From positions 2,598,001-2,662,000 of the forward strand of contig NZ_CP072141.1 of NCBI RefSeq assembly GCF_019355555.1: DNA of 64,000 bases, given 5' to 3'. Each line of letters opens with the position of its first letter. The first letter of the stretch is position 1. A program made the position numbers and the translations under genes. Origin of the DNA: Rhizobium sp. L51/94 (lineage in GTDB: Bacteria > Pseudomonadota > Alphaproteobacteria > Rhizobiales > Rhizobiaceae). Positions 54,311 through 62,939 of the stretch are shown here, piece by piece. A model generated the notes under the pieces. That model worked only from the letters and a program-made list of their open reading frames with translations. It had not been told where the DNA came from and made no database searches.

Positions 54311-55300
54311 ATGGCTGCTGTCGCCGAGAGCATCGACGAACCGCGCAAGCCCCCGCGTATCGGCCTGCTCGACACGTTGCGCGGCATCGCCCTGCTGGCC
54401 ATGGCGAGCTATCACTGCACCTGGGACTTCGAGTTCTTCGGATATCTCGATCCAGGCACGGCCGAAACAGGTTGGTTGAAGATATACGCCCGCGTCATCG
54501 CAAGCACCTTCCTCTTCATGGCCGGCGTCAGCCTTGTCCTCGCAAACCGGCCGGCCATCCGTTGGCAACCTTTCTGGAAAAGGCTGGCGATGATCGCGGT
54601 GGCGGCGATTGCCATCTCGGTCGTGACGCGGTTCGCCATGCCGGACGAGTGGATCTATTTCGGCATCCTCCACAGCATCGCAGCACTCAGCCTCATCGGC
54701 ATCGGCTTTCTGTGCCTGCCGACAGCCTTTATCTGGCTGGCCACAGCAGTGCTGGGAGTAGGCTGGGTCGTCAATGTCTTCGTCATGCCGGGTGCGCTTG
54801 GCTCGGACCTGTTCAACCCTCGCTACCTTGCCTGGCTCGGCTTTGCGACGATGCCGGTGCGCTCAAACGACTTCGTGCCGCTATTTCCTTGGGCGCTGGC
54901 CTTCTTTGCCGGCTTCAGCGCAGCCACTCTCGCCCTGCGCACCAGTCTGCCGCAGCGGCTGGCATCATTGGGTACCGGCAACAGCCTACTGGCGAAAGGC
55001 GGGCGCCACAGCCTGCTCTTTTATCTGCTGCACCAGCCCATCCTGTTCGGTCTCGTCTATCTTCTGTCGCTGGTCGCACCGGCGCCAAAGCCGGATCCAG
55101 CTGTCGGCTACCTCCGCCAATGCCAGGCCACCTGCACCCAGTCAGCAGGCGAAGCACTGTGCCGCAGCTTTTGCCAATGCACACTCACCCGGATGAAATC
55201 ACAAAGTCTGTTCGAGCCACTCCAGTCTGGCGCAATCCAGGCAGATCAGAATGATCAAATACAGAGAATCGCAGTACAGTGTACGGAACAAGCGCAGTGA
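54311..55300 (+). CDS. Heparan-alpha-glucosaminide N-acetyltransferase-like membrane protein with twin CX3C tail
   Basis: A 329-residue integral membrane protein of the DUF1624/HGSNAT-like acyltransferase group. LLDTLRGIALLAMASYHCTWDFEFF is the family start (quoted in part), followed by seven or more hydrophobic segments and HSLLFYLLHQPILFGLVYLL. The last 60 residues are unusual: a CX3C-X8-CX3C arrangement (CQATC and CRSFC) then QC and a final C near the end, possibly a metal or disulfide module. The acyl acceptor is unknown. It starts 78 bases after DUF599 and is likely in the same transcript as the following methyltransferase. Confidence 0.8.
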   Translation: MAAVAESIDEPRKPPRIGLLDTLRGIALLAMASYHCTWDFEFFGYLDPGTAETGWLKIYARVIASTFLFMAGVSLVLANRPAIRWQPFWKRLAMIAVAAIAISVVTRFAMPDEWIYFGILHSIAALSLIGIGFLCLPTAFIWLATAVLGVGWVVNVFVMPGALGSDLFNPRYLAWLGFATMPVRSNDFVPLFPWALAFFAGFSAATLALRTSLPQRLASLGTGNSLLAKGGRHSLLFYLLHQPILFGLVYLLSLVAPAPKPDPAVGYLRQCQATCTQSAGEALCRSFCQCTLTRMKSQSLFEPLQSGAIQADQNDQIQRIAVQCTEQAQ

Positions 55301-55312
55301 CGGGAGTATTCT

Positions 55313-55786
55313 ATGAATGCCTATCGTGCCAAGCCGCTCAGCTTTCCCTGGCCTCCGTTCATCTATGGGCTTGCCATTATCACGGCGATCGTTGCTGACG
55401 CGGTCATCCAGATACCCATACCCGGACTTCGATCTTCCTATTTCTGGACGCTCGGGGCCGCTCTTACACTCATAGCCGTCTGGCTGGACCTTTGGGCGAT
55501 GAAAACGTTGCTTGACCGAAGAGCCACGGTCATGCCCCATCGTCGCTCGGTTCACCTGATGACGACAGGACCGTTTCGCTATACGCGCAACCCGATATAC
55601 CTTGGTTATACGCTGGTCACGGTCGGGTCGGCGTTGCTGACCGGCAACCCATGGCTACTGGTCGCAGCCCTCGCCGCGACAGTCGCCACCGACTACGGTG
55701 CGATCAGACATGAGGAACTGCACCTGCTGTCCCGGTTCGGCTGCGAGTTCGAATTCTACTGCCGCCATACGCGACGCTGGCTTTAG
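55313..55786 (+). CDS. Isoprenylcysteine carboxylmethyltransferase-family membrane protein
   Basis: A 157-residue ICMT/PEMT-like membrane methyltransferase, four hydrophobic segments. The SAM-binding signature is TGPFRYTRNPIYLGYTLVTVGSA. The C-terminal DYGAIRHEELHLLSRFGCEFEFYCRHTRRW is typical of the small ICMT-like bacterial proteins (quoted in part). The methyl acceptor is unknown, since bacteria have no prenylated CaaX proteins. It lies 12 bases after the acyltransferase gene, suggesting a shared operon. Confidence 0.86.
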   Translation: MNAYRAKPLSFPWPPFIYGLAIITAIVADAVIQIPIPGLRSSYFWTLGAALTLIAVWLDLWAMKTLLDRRATVMPHRRSVHLMTTGPFRYTRNPIYLGYTLVTVGSALLTGNPWLLVAALAATVATDYGAIRHEELHLLSRFGCEFEFYCRHTRRWL

Positions 55787-55804
55787 CCGTAAGACTGCCG
55801 CGCC

Positions 55805-56224
55805 TCAGGTTCCGACACCGATTTCAGCCAGTCGGCCTATGCAGGCCTCCTCGACATGGTCGAGTTCGGTCAACGTATCCTCGATGTCCTTGCGCTTCTG
55901 CCGCAAATCGTCCCGCTTTTCAGCAATCCTCTTCATCAGAAGCTTGAGCTGGCCGATCTCGCCGGGCGGTTCGCGGTAGACCATGATGATCTCGCGAATC
56001 TCGGCAATCGTGAAGCCAATCCTTCGGCCTCGCAGGATTTCGGCAATAAGCCGCCGGTCAGCCTGGCGAAACAGCCTCGTGCGGCCGCGCCGCTCCGGAT
56101 GGATCAGCCCTTCGTCCTCGTAGAAACGTAGCGTTCGGGTGGAAACGCCGAACTCGCGTGTCAATTCGGTGATGCTGTAAAATTTGTCGACCGGCAATGA
56201 ATCTCGCCTCCGGGGCTGAAGCAA
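55805..56224 (-). CDS. MerR-family regulator
   Basis: A 139-residue MerR protein. The winged helix is FYSITELTREFGVSTRTLRF then YEDEGLIHPERRGRTRLF, and a coiled-coil dimer helix follows (residues 95-125). The single Cys in the C-terminal region (EEACIGRL) is not a metal-binding pair, so a metal effector is unlikely. Alternative start: TTG nine codons downstream. Target genes are unknown; it ends 18 bases from the convergent methyltransferase gene. Confidence 0.9.
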   Translation of the reverse strand: MLQPRRRDSLPVDKFYSITELTREFGVSTRTLRFYEDEGLIHPERRGRTRLFRQADRRLIAEILRGRRIGFTIAEIREIIMVYREPPGEIGQLKLLMKRIAEKRDDLRQKRKDIEDTLTELDHVEEACIGRLAEIGVGT

Positions 56225-56290
56225 TGGCTCTTACGTAAAAGTCAATTCTAGCCAATGTCGCCCGGCCCGGCAATCGATCAATGGCGCCGC

Positions 56291-57709
56291 TCAGTGAATG
56301 ACAAACCACCATGTTGCGATGCCGAGAAATGCGAAATAGCCGGTGCAGTCGGTAACCGTGGTAACGAAGGCCGACGAAGCGATGGCGGGATCGGCGCCCA
56401 TCCGGTTCAGCAGCAACGGCAGCAGGATACCGCCAAGCGCCGCCGCGACAAGGTTGATGACCATCGCGGCACCGACGACCACGCCAAGCTGGAGATCGTG
56501 AAACCAGAAGGTGGCGATCGCTCCCATGAGGATGGCGAACACGATGCCGTTGAGCAACCCGACGGTCGCCTCCCTGCGGATGATCCGTGCCGCATTGTAG
56601 ATATCGAGATCGCCAGTCGCCAATGCGCGTACGGTCACCGTCATCGTCTGCGTACCGGCGTTGCCACCCATGGAAGCGATGATCGGCATCAGCACGGCGA
56701 GCGCGATCATCTTCTCTATGGAAGCGTCGAAGACACTGATGATGCTGGACGACAGGATCGCCGTCAGCAGGTTGACGGCAAGCCAGAGAAAGCGCGACCG
56801 CACCGTCGAAGCAACGCTATCCGACAGTTCTTCATCGCCGACGCCGCCGAGCCGCTTGATATCCTCGTCCGCTTCCTCGTTGATGACGTCGACGACGTCG
56901 TCGATGGTCAGCACGCCGACTAACCGACCGTTATCATCGACCACAGCGGCAGACAGCAGGTCGTACTGCTCAAAAAGACGGGCAGCCTCTTCCTGGTCCA
57001 TCTCTGCCGAAATCGGATGCGTGGTCTCGCGCATGATGTCTTCGATCTTCGTCTGGCGTTTGCTGCGCAGGATGCGATCGAGCGCAAGCCCTCCGAGTAG
57101 CTTGAAGGTCGGATCGATGACGAAGATTTGCGAGAAGTCTTCCGGCAACCCCTCTTCCTCGCGCAGATAGTCGAGCGTCTGGCCGACTGTCCAGAAAGGC
57201 GGCACTGCCACGAACTCCGTCTGCATGCGGCGACCCGCCGAGCTTTCCGGATAATCCAGCGCCCGCCGCAAACGAACACGTTCGGTGAAAGGCATCTGCG
57301 ACAGGATTTCGTCGCGATCCTGCTTGTCGAGGTCCTCCAGGATATAGACAGCGTCGTCCGAATCGAGCCCGCCGATACCGGCAGCAATCCGCTCGTTAGG
57401 CAGGTGATCGACGATCTCGCGGCGGATCGCCTCGTCGACCTGCGTCAGCGCCGTCATATCGAAATCGTCACCGAGCAACCCGACAAGCGCCAGCCGTAGG
57501 TCGGAGTTCAGCGCCTCGAGAAGATCGCCAAGCTCGGATTCGTGCAGACGCACGACATTGCGGTGCAGAAAACCCGTATCGCCGGCATCGATCGCATGGC
57601 TTACCTGCGTCAGAAAATCGGCACGTACATTGCCGTCTTCGTCGTAGATGTCGAAGTGCCCGGTGTGGCTCCCGGCGCGAACGCGTTCGTCTGTGTCAGT
57701 CGTCGTCAT
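56291..57709 (-). CDS. mgtE: Magnesium transporter MgtE
   Basis: A 472-residue magnesium channel. Order: N-terminal MgtE-N helical domain, two CBS domains (about residues 160-275, with VVDDNGRLVGVLTIDDVVDV), a plug helix, then five transmembrane helices with ALAVLMPIIASMGGNAGTQT (pore). The magnesium-sensing acidic residues lie in the cytosolic part. The start is MTTTDTDERV; a longer frame starts 27 codons upstream. It is monocistronic. Confidence 0.95.
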   Translation of the reverse strand: MTTTDTDERVRAGSHTGHFDIYDEDGNVRADFLTQVSHAIDAGDTGFLHRNVVRLHESELGDLLEALNSDLRLALVGLLGDDFDMTALTQVDEAIRREIVDHLPNERIAAGIGGLDSDDAVYILEDLDKQDRDEILSQMPFTERVRLRRALDYPESSAGRRMQTEFVAVPPFWTVGQTLDYLREEEGLPEDFSQIFVIDPTFKLLGGLALDRILRSKRQTKIEDIMRETTHPISAEMDQEEAARLFEQYDLLSAAVVDDNGRLVGVLTIDDVVDVINEEADEDIKRLGGVGDEELSDSVASTVRSRFLWLAVNLLTAILSSSIISVFDASIEKMIALAVLMPIIASMGGNAGTQTMTVTVRALATGDLDIYNAARIIRREATVGLLNGIVFAILMGAIATFWFHDLQLGVVVGAAMVINLVAAALGGILLPLLLNRMGADPAIASSAFVTTVTDCTGYFAFLGIATWWFVIH

Positions 57710-57873
57710 CCGCGCCTCGCATTTTGCCGCATTCAGCACACCGAGTGAGAATGGCTGGATAAAATCCAATGTCAACAAGCGGATAGCCATGAATTCCGGT
57801 GGGATGGGAAGCTTGACACAGCCATTCGTTCAACAGTCTAACCGCTACGCCACAGTTTTAAAAAAAGTGACCC

Positions 57874-58380
57874 ATGACCCCTCTTGCCATTCTTCGCTAT
57901 CCAGATGCCCGCCTGAAGGTCGCCTGTGCCCCGGTGGTTGCCTTCGATGACGATCTTCGCCGGCTGTCGTCGGATCTGCTGCAGACGATGCGGGCAGCAC
58001 CCGGGGTCGGAATAACGGGCGCCCATGTCGGCATCCTGAAGCGCGTCGTGGTGATCGAACTGCAGCCGGGAGACACCATCCGGACCCTCATCAATCCCGA
58101 GATCGTCTGGTCATCCACCGAAACGGCGCGCCATCTGGAAGGCAGTGTCTGCATGCCGGGTGCAACAGAGGAAGTCGTTCGGCCCTCCAGCATCCGCTAC
58201 ACCTACCGCGACATCGACGGTGCGCACCACGAGGATACCGCCGACGGCTTCCTTGCGGCCTGTATCCAGCATGAGATCGACCAGCTCGACGGCATCTTCT
58301 GGCTGCAGCGTCTGTCGAAGCTGAAAAGGGACCGGCTTGTCAAAAAATGGGAAAAAGGTGAAAGCGCCCGACGCGATTGA
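57874..58380 (+). CDS. Peptide-deformylase-like protein with lost metal ligands
   Basis: A 168-residue protein with the deformylase fold. Three catalytic motifs are altered. Motif 1, GxGLAAxQ, reads GVGITGAH (Gln replaced by His51). Motif 2, EGCLS(V)PG, reads EGSVCMPG (metal-binding Cys replaced by Ser91; a Cys occurs two residues later at 93). Motif 3, HEIDH, reads HEIDQ (the second metal His replaced by Gln137). Deformylases remove the N-formyl group from new proteins; this one probably cannot hold its iron or zinc. Another true def gene should exist elsewhere. It may bind something else or act on other substrates. Confidence 0.9.
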   Translation: MTPLAILRYPDARLKVACAPVVAFDDDLRRLSSDLLQTMRAAPGVGITGAHVGILKRVVVIELQPGDTIRTLINPEIVWSSTETARHLEGSVCMPGATEEVVRPSSIRYTYRDIDGAHHEDTADGFLAACIQHEIDQLDGIFWLQRLSKLKRDRLVKKWEKGESARRD

Positions 58381-58433
58381 ACCAAGCGCGCTTCAAGCCG
58401 TTGTGGGACTGAAACGACGCAAGGAGTTCGATC

Positions 58434-58925
58434 ATGGGTGGTATTAAGAAAGACACGACACGCGAGGAAGACTACCGCGACTACGAAGAGCGCGACCTGA
58501 AGGAAGGCTGGCCCTATGACGACGATGCCGGCGCCTCGTCCGAGCCATCAGAGAATCGCCCTTATGGCGAGACGGACGCCAACTTCGATGAAGGCAGCAA
58601 CAAAAGCTTCACCGTCGCGCGCACCGACGCCGACGGCCAGCAGGAGCGCCAGTCCAATTCCCTGACATCGACGACCCGAGACCTTGTCGAATCGGACGAT
58701 ATCGAGGAGCGGGTGATGGATGCGCTCAGCGACGTCGAGGGTGCCAGCCCCGAAATGATCGACGTGCGCTCGGAAGGCACAGTTATCATCCTTGAGGGTG
58801 AGGTCGACGATGCAGCAACGGCGCGCCAGCTTGGACGCATCGCCCGCTCAATCTCCGGTGTGACCGCCGTTCGCAACCTCATCCAGATCATCGGCGTCGA
58901 CGCAAACATCCCCGACGACGACTGA
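58434..58925 (+). CDS. BON-domain protein
   Basis: A 163-residue protein. The first 85 residues are acidic and low complexity (KKDTTREEDYRDYEERDLKE). The BON domain occupies about residues 88-155, with DIEERVMDALSDVEGASPEM and VIILEGEVDDAATARQLGRI, ending in VTAVRNLIQII. BON domains bind phospholipid membranes or osmotic-stress partners. There is no signal peptide. A terminator follows. Confidence 0.85.
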   Translation: MGGIKKDTTREEDYRDYEERDLKEGWPYDDDAGASSEPSENRPYGETDANFDEGSNKSFTVARTDADGQQERQSNSLTSTTRDLVESDDIEERVMDALSDVEGASPEMIDVRSEGTVIILEGEVDDAATARQLGRIARSISGVTAVRNLIQIIGVDANIPDDD

Positions 58926-58946
58926 TAACAATAGGATAGACGCAAG

Positions 58947-58977
58947 AACGGGCGCCCCAACGGCGCCCGTTTTCGTT
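58947..58977 (+). terminator. Intrinsic terminator after the BON-domain gene
   Basis: AACGGGCGCC / GGCGCCCGTT perfect 10-bp stem with a 5-base loop, then TTTCGTTT, 22 bases after the stop. Confidence 0.82.
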
Positions 58978-58994
58978 TGCGTCAAAGTATGAAA

Positions 58995-59534
58995 TCAGCC
59001 TTTGAGCTTTGAATTGCAAAGGCTGTAATAACCGCCGCCCTTCTGGATCCACTTGACGCCGGCCAGCGCGTTCTTGGCCTTGGCATCGTGGTAGGCATCG
59101 ACGCAAGTGTGGAAGCGGGCCTTGCCGGCAGTTTCGGACGCATATTTCGGCGAAACGGCAGTGGGCAGGCTCAGGCCGGCAGGCGCTGCCATAGTCGGCT
59201 TGGCCGGCTCCTTGGCTGGGGGCGCCGTGGCGTCCGGCTCGTCTGCTGCCTTTGTTGCAGTCGGCTTGGCGGCCATTGTGTTGGCCTTGGTTGGCGCAGC
59301 GGCAGTGGTTGCTGCCGGCGCTGCGGCGGCAGGCGCTGCAGCGGCATCGGCGCCGCACTGGGCGGTACGGTAATCGTTCCACTTCATGCCGTTCAACGTC
59401 CCTGCGGCCTGCGCCGCCTTGTACTTAACGCTGCACTCTTTCATCGTCAGGGCCGACGCGGGCGTGATCAAGGTCAGCGAGCCAAGCAGGGCGAAAGAGG
59501 CGAAAGATGTGAGTAAGAGTGTACGGCTGGTCAT
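58995..59534 (-). CDS. Exported protein with two related cysteine modules and Ala/Pro linker
   Basis: A 179-residue protein with a signal peptide (LLGSLTLITPASA). Two similar modules of about 30-35 residues flank a low-complexity Ala/Pro/Thr linker: ECSVKYKAAQAAGTLNGMKW ending in a Cys, and TCVDAYHDAKAKNALAGVKW also ending in a Cys. Each has two cysteines with an N-(G/A)-x-KW core. Related proteins occur in rhizobia with no known role; the second module resembles the PsiF-type repeat only loosely. Confidence 0.75.
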   Translation of the reverse strand: MTSRTLLLTSFASFALLGSLTLITPASALTMKECSVKYKAAQAAGTLNGMKWNDYRTAQCGADAAAAPAAAAPAATTAAAPTKANTMAAKPTATKAADEPDATAPPAKEPAKPTMAAPAGLSLPTAVSPKYASETAGKARFHTCVDAYHDAKAKNALAGVKWIQKGGGYYSLCNSKLKG

Positions 59535-59911
59535 TCCAAGTCCTCACTTTGATGGTTGGGTCAGTATCGATCCCGCGATTCCCCGTCTTGCGTTGCGCAG
59601 GGAGCCGCTGAAAGAAGAGACTATTTCAGCGAAGGTGAACGCAGGATGACGAAAAGGCCAGGCCTCATTTCAAGGGACTAGAAGAGAGGCGGTCGGGATT
59701 ATGGCGTGCACCAGCTGAAACACCACTCCGCACAGAACGATGAACGCGAGGCCCATGGGCATCAGCAAATTGTTGTTCAGCATGCATGGCTCCCCCCGAT
59801 ACTTGGTTCAAGCATAGTCTACTATCAAGGACTGGCAAGCCCGATATTAATGTTTGGTTAAGCTTGATGCAGCGCCCAGCAACACAATAATATCAACATA
59901 ATCGAAGCATA
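59535..59911. other. Intergenic region holding a small membrane peptide gene
   Basis: 377 bases between the exported protein and lipB, with the 37-codon frame at 59670-59783 inside. The rest (59535-59669, 59784-59911) has no further gene or hairpin that I can support. Confidence 0.55.
59670..59783 (-). CDS. 37-residue single-pass membrane peptide
   Basis: A 37-codon frame with Shine-Dalgarno GGGGGGAG ahead of the ATG. Residues 10-28 (GLAFIVLCGVVFQLVHAII) form a hydrophobic helix after a polar start MLNNN. The protein is too short for standard gene callers. It could be a small membrane regulator or a toxin-like peptide; no partner is visible. It is a candidate only. Confidence 0.5.
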   Translation of the reverse strand: MLNNNLLMPMGLAFIVLCGVVFQLVHAIIPTASLLVP

Positions 59912-60631
59912 TCAGGGCTTGTCTTCAACAGTCGGACCAAACACTGCCTCGAATGACTGTCGCAGGTTGACGTCGACGTCTGCCATGGTGACGGGCAGTC
60001 CGAGATCGACAAGGCTGGTGACGCCGTAGCCTGCGATGCCGCAAGGCACTATACCCGTGAAATGCTCCAGATCCGGCTCAACGTTCAGCGACAGGCCATG
60101 GAACGTCACCCATTTGCGCAGACGGATACCGAGCGCTGCGACCTTATCCTCCGCCATCGATCCATCTGGCAAAGGCGGCCGTTCTGGACGCCGCACCCAG
60201 ACACCGACCCTGTCCTCGCGCCGCTCGCCACGCACGTTCATCGTCTCCAGCGTGCCGATGATGACCTCTTCCAGCGCTGCCACGAATGCACGGACGTCCT
60301 GGCGCCGGCGCTTCAGGTCCAGCATGACGTAGACGACGCGCTGGCCTGGACCGTGATAGGTGTATTCGCCGCCTCGCCCGGTCGCAAAAACCGGAAACCG
60401 GTCCGGCTGGATCAGGTCGGCCGAATGGGCGCTCGTGCCGCCGGTATAGAGTGGCGGATGTTCGACCAGCCATACGAGCTCGTCGCTGCGCCCCTCGGCA
60501 ATGTCAGCCACTTCCCGTTCCATGGTCGCCACGGCATCGGTGTAGTCCACCAGGCCGTCAGCGACACGCCAGCGCACCGGAGGCGAACCAGGGGCCGGAA
60601 TCATCGAAATCTCAAGATCCTTGCGCAACAT
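59912..60631 (-). CDS. lipB: Octanoyl-[acyl-carrier-protein]-protein N-octanoyltransferase
   Basis: A protein of about 239 residues. LipB moves the octanoyl group from acyl carrier protein to lipoyl domains, the first step of lipoic-acid synthesis. Seen: [20 protein letters not shown] with the conserved RGG...HGPGQ motif, and [26 protein letters not shown] with the catalytic Lys. FTGIVPCGI contains the catalytic Cys. The start is set at the Met before LRKDLEIS; a longer frame begins 15 codons upstream (60676). Confidence 0.94.
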   Translation of the reverse strand: MLRKDLEISMIPAPGSPPVRWRVADGLVDYTDAVATMEREVADIAEGRSDELVWLVEHPPLYTGGTSAHSADLIQPDRFPVFATGRGGEYTYHGPGQRVVYVMLDLKRRRQDVRAFVAALEEVIIGTLETMNVRGERREDRVGVWVRRPERPPLPDGSMAEDKVAALGIRLRKWVTFHGLSLNVEPDLEHFTGIVPCGIAGYGVTSLVDLGLPVTMADVDVNLRQSFEAVFGPTVEDKP

Positions 60632-60832
60632 CGCCGTCTGACTTCCCTGCAACAATTTATGTGAGACCGCCGGCAATAGCTGCAGCCGTTATTATGGCGT
60701 TATATGGATGGTTTAGAGGGTAAATTCAAACGCTTGTCACAGCATGTGAAAAAATCGGTGATAACGCCCTTGTGCCCCTCAAAGCCTTTTGCTACATGCA
60801 GCGCGCCGGAGCAATTCGGCACCTACCACGAT

Positions 60833-60917
60833 GCGGTCGTGGCGGAATTGGTAGACGCGCAGCGTTGAGGTCGCTGTGGGGCAACCCGTGGAAGTTCGAG
60901 TCTTCTCGACCGCACCA
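60833..60917 (+). tRNA. tRNA-Leu (anticodon GAG)
   Basis: An 85-base class II tRNA: acceptor GCGGTCG / CGACCGC, anticodon stem CAGCG/CGCTG with loop TTGAGGT giving GAG, a variable arm of leucine type, T-loop GTTCGAGTC, discriminator A and encoded CCA. It reads CUC/CUU codons. Confidence 0.97.
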
Positions 60918-61099
60918 TCTCTTCTCGCAGGCTTTATGCAGCGGAACGAAGAGCTCTCTTTAAAGTCGAAAACGACTTTCGCTTCGGCGAGCCGCCGGGG
61001 CAGCCGCAAGATGTTATTGTTATCCCTGCTTCTCATAGTTGCTCTTGCCTGCGCATTTCGCCTGTGATTGATGTCACGACGAAAACCGCAGAGCACCCA

Positions 61100-62035
61100 A
61101 TGTCCCCAGCTGATTCTTCCTTTCAAAATCCGTTGCGCGGAATGCTGATCATGGCAGGCGCGATGGTCGTGCTTCCGGTCATGGATGCGATTGCCAAGTA
61201 TATGGCGACGTTTGAGGGGATGTCGCCGGGACAAGTGACTTTTTACCGCTTCTTCTTCCAGCTCGTCTGTACCCTGCCGCTGCTTCTGGCCGGCGGATCT
61301 GTCTTTTCCACCAGGCGCCCGTGGATGAACCTTTTGCGCGGCGTCCTGCATGGAGCGGCAAGCCTGCTGTTCTTCGTGGCTGTCAAATACATGCCGCTTG
61401 CCGATGTCTTCGCCATCTATTTCGTCGAGCCATTCATCCTGGTCTGCCTGTCGGCAGTCTTCCTCGGCGACAGGGTCGGCTGGCGGCGGTGGCTGGCGAT
61501 CGTCGTCGGTTTCGGCGGCGCGATGATCGTCATCCAGCCAAGCTTCGAGATCTTCGGCCTGAAAGCGCTGTTGCCCGTCGCCTGCGCGTTTCTCTACGCC
61601 ATCTACCTGTTCATGAACCGCGCCATCGGTGAAGCCGATTCGCCCTTGGCAATGCAGACCATGGCCGGTATCGGCGGTACCGTCTTCATGGCCGGGGCCC
61701 TGTTCGTCGGCAATGCCGCCGGCGCGGAGGACTTCTCCCTGTCGTTGCCCGGATCCACCCTCGGCCTCCTGCTGCTCCTCATCCTCGGCTCGATTTCCGG
61801 CTACGCTCATATTCTGGTTGTCAGGGCATTTCGTCTGGCGCCGCTCTCGCTGCTGGCGCCGTTTCAGTATTTCGAAATCATTTCGGCAACGGTGCTCGGC
61901 TACGCGCTTTTCGGCGACTTTCCGAACCTCTCCAAATGGATCGGTATTGCCATCATCGTCGGCTCCGGATTGTTCATCATCTGGCGCGAGCGGGTTAACT
62001 CGCGATTGTTAAAAACAGCGGTATTCGCTGACTAG
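61100..62035 (+). CDS. DMT-family (EamA) transporter
   Basis: A 311-residue membrane protein with ten hydrophobic segments in two EamA repeats. The first repeat includes VVLPVMDAIAKYMATFEGM and GVLHGAASLLFFVAVKYMPL, the second ILVVRAFRLAPLSLLAPFQY. Such proteins export or import small metabolites such as amino acids or S-adenosylmethionine; the direction and substrate are unknown. The start is the Met before SPADSSF; GTG 61064 is an alternative. Confidence 0.88.
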   Translation: MSPADSSFQNPLRGMLIMAGAMVVLPVMDAIAKYMATFEGMSPGQVTFYRFFFQLVCTLPLLLAGGSVFSTRRPWMNLLRGVLHGAASLLFFVAVKYMPLADVFAIYFVEPFILVCLSAVFLGDRVGWRRWLAIVVGFGGAMIVIQPSFEIFGLKALLPVACAFLYAIYLFMNRAIGEADSPLAMQTMAGIGGTVFMAGALFVGNAAGAEDFSLSLPGSTLGLLLLLILGSISGYAHILVVRAFRLAPLSLLAPFQYFEIISATVLGYALFGDFPNLSKWIGIAIIVGSGLFIIWRERVNSRLLKTAVFAD

Positions 62036-62119
62036 GACATTAACCGCGATCCTTGAGGCTTTCTCAACCGGAGGGCGGTAAAGAATTTCCCAGTTTCATG
62101 AAGAAACGGGAGATAAAAG

Positions 62120-62830
62120 ATGAGCGAGTTCCGTCTCTCTTTTCCGGCTTGGCTTCTTGCCGGAAAGAGTCGGCTTTCGGCCGAAGATGTACTGACATTG
62201 CGTAGGATTAGCTTTCCGGATGGCATCCGGGCGTCTGAAGACGCGGCTCTCCTCATGTCGATCCACAATTCCATCCCCGAGAAATGCGACGAATGGCATG
62301 GCTTCTTCATAGGAGGGCTGGCCGATTTCATCGTCAATCACAGCTATCCCCAGGGTTCGCTGGATGATGCGAACGCGGCCTGGCTGATACAGGCGCTGTC
62401 CAGCGATGGCGTTGTCCACGCACCGAGCGAATTCGAGGTGCTGATGCAGGTCATCGATATCTCGGCAAACGTGCCGCCTGCGCTCGGCGCCTTCGCGATC
62501 GACCAGCTGAGATACGCCCTGGCTGCCGGCACCGGCGCCTATTGCGAGCTTCGCAGCATCGATAGCAGGGGCATTACCCGCCACGACGTCGAGTTTGTCC
62601 GGCATGTGCTCAGACACTCGATAGACCCGTCTGGCATCGTCCTTTCGGCTGTCGAGATCGAGGCTCTCGACCGTGTTGAGCTGGCAGCGGATCCGCATGC
62701 AAACCATCCCGACTGGACCAGGTTGCGACAGGCAGTCCGGGCGAAGCGCAGTGAAAATACCCCGCGCATCCGCTGGCTCCGCGTGTCGGACGATATGCTG
62801 GCAGAGGGCAACACCGAGGCTGCCGCCTGA
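62120..62830 (+). CDS. Conserved rhizobial hypothetical protein
   Basis: A 236-residue, mostly helical soluble protein of unknown function. It begins SEFRLSFPAWLLAGKSRLSA and has segments LTLRRISFPDGIRASEDAAL and DEWHGFFIGGLADFIVNHSY. A GGAGATAAAAG stretch with a GGAG core precedes the ATG. It lies 109 bases upstream of pccA on the same strand; a hypothetical protein next to pccA is common in rhizobia and may be functionally linked to propionyl-CoA carboxylase. Confidence 0.7.
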   Translation: MSEFRLSFPAWLLAGKSRLSAEDVLTLRRISFPDGIRASEDAALLMSIHNSIPEKCDEWHGFFIGGLADFIVNHSYPQGSLDDANAAWLIQALSSDGVVHAPSEFEVLMQVIDISANVPPALGAFAIDQLRYALAAGTGAYCELRSIDSRGITRHDVEFVRHVLRHSIDPSGIVLSAVEIEALDRVELAADPHANHPDWTRLRQAVRAKRSENTPRIRWLRVSDDMLAEGNTEAAA

Positions 62831-62939
62831 GCTTGGTAGACTCCGGCTGGGCAATTTGCCCGCCGGATGTTTTACAGCATTGAACCGCTTGCGGATTTGC
62901 GATTAGAACAGTCGATACTCAAGCCGCTGCGGAGCATCG

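Noticed and set aside
59088..59516. 142-codon plus-strand frame opposite the exported two-module protein
   Set aside because: Its Gly/Arg/Cys-rich translation mirrors the Ala/Pro linker of the minus-strand gene, which has a signal peptide and paired modules.
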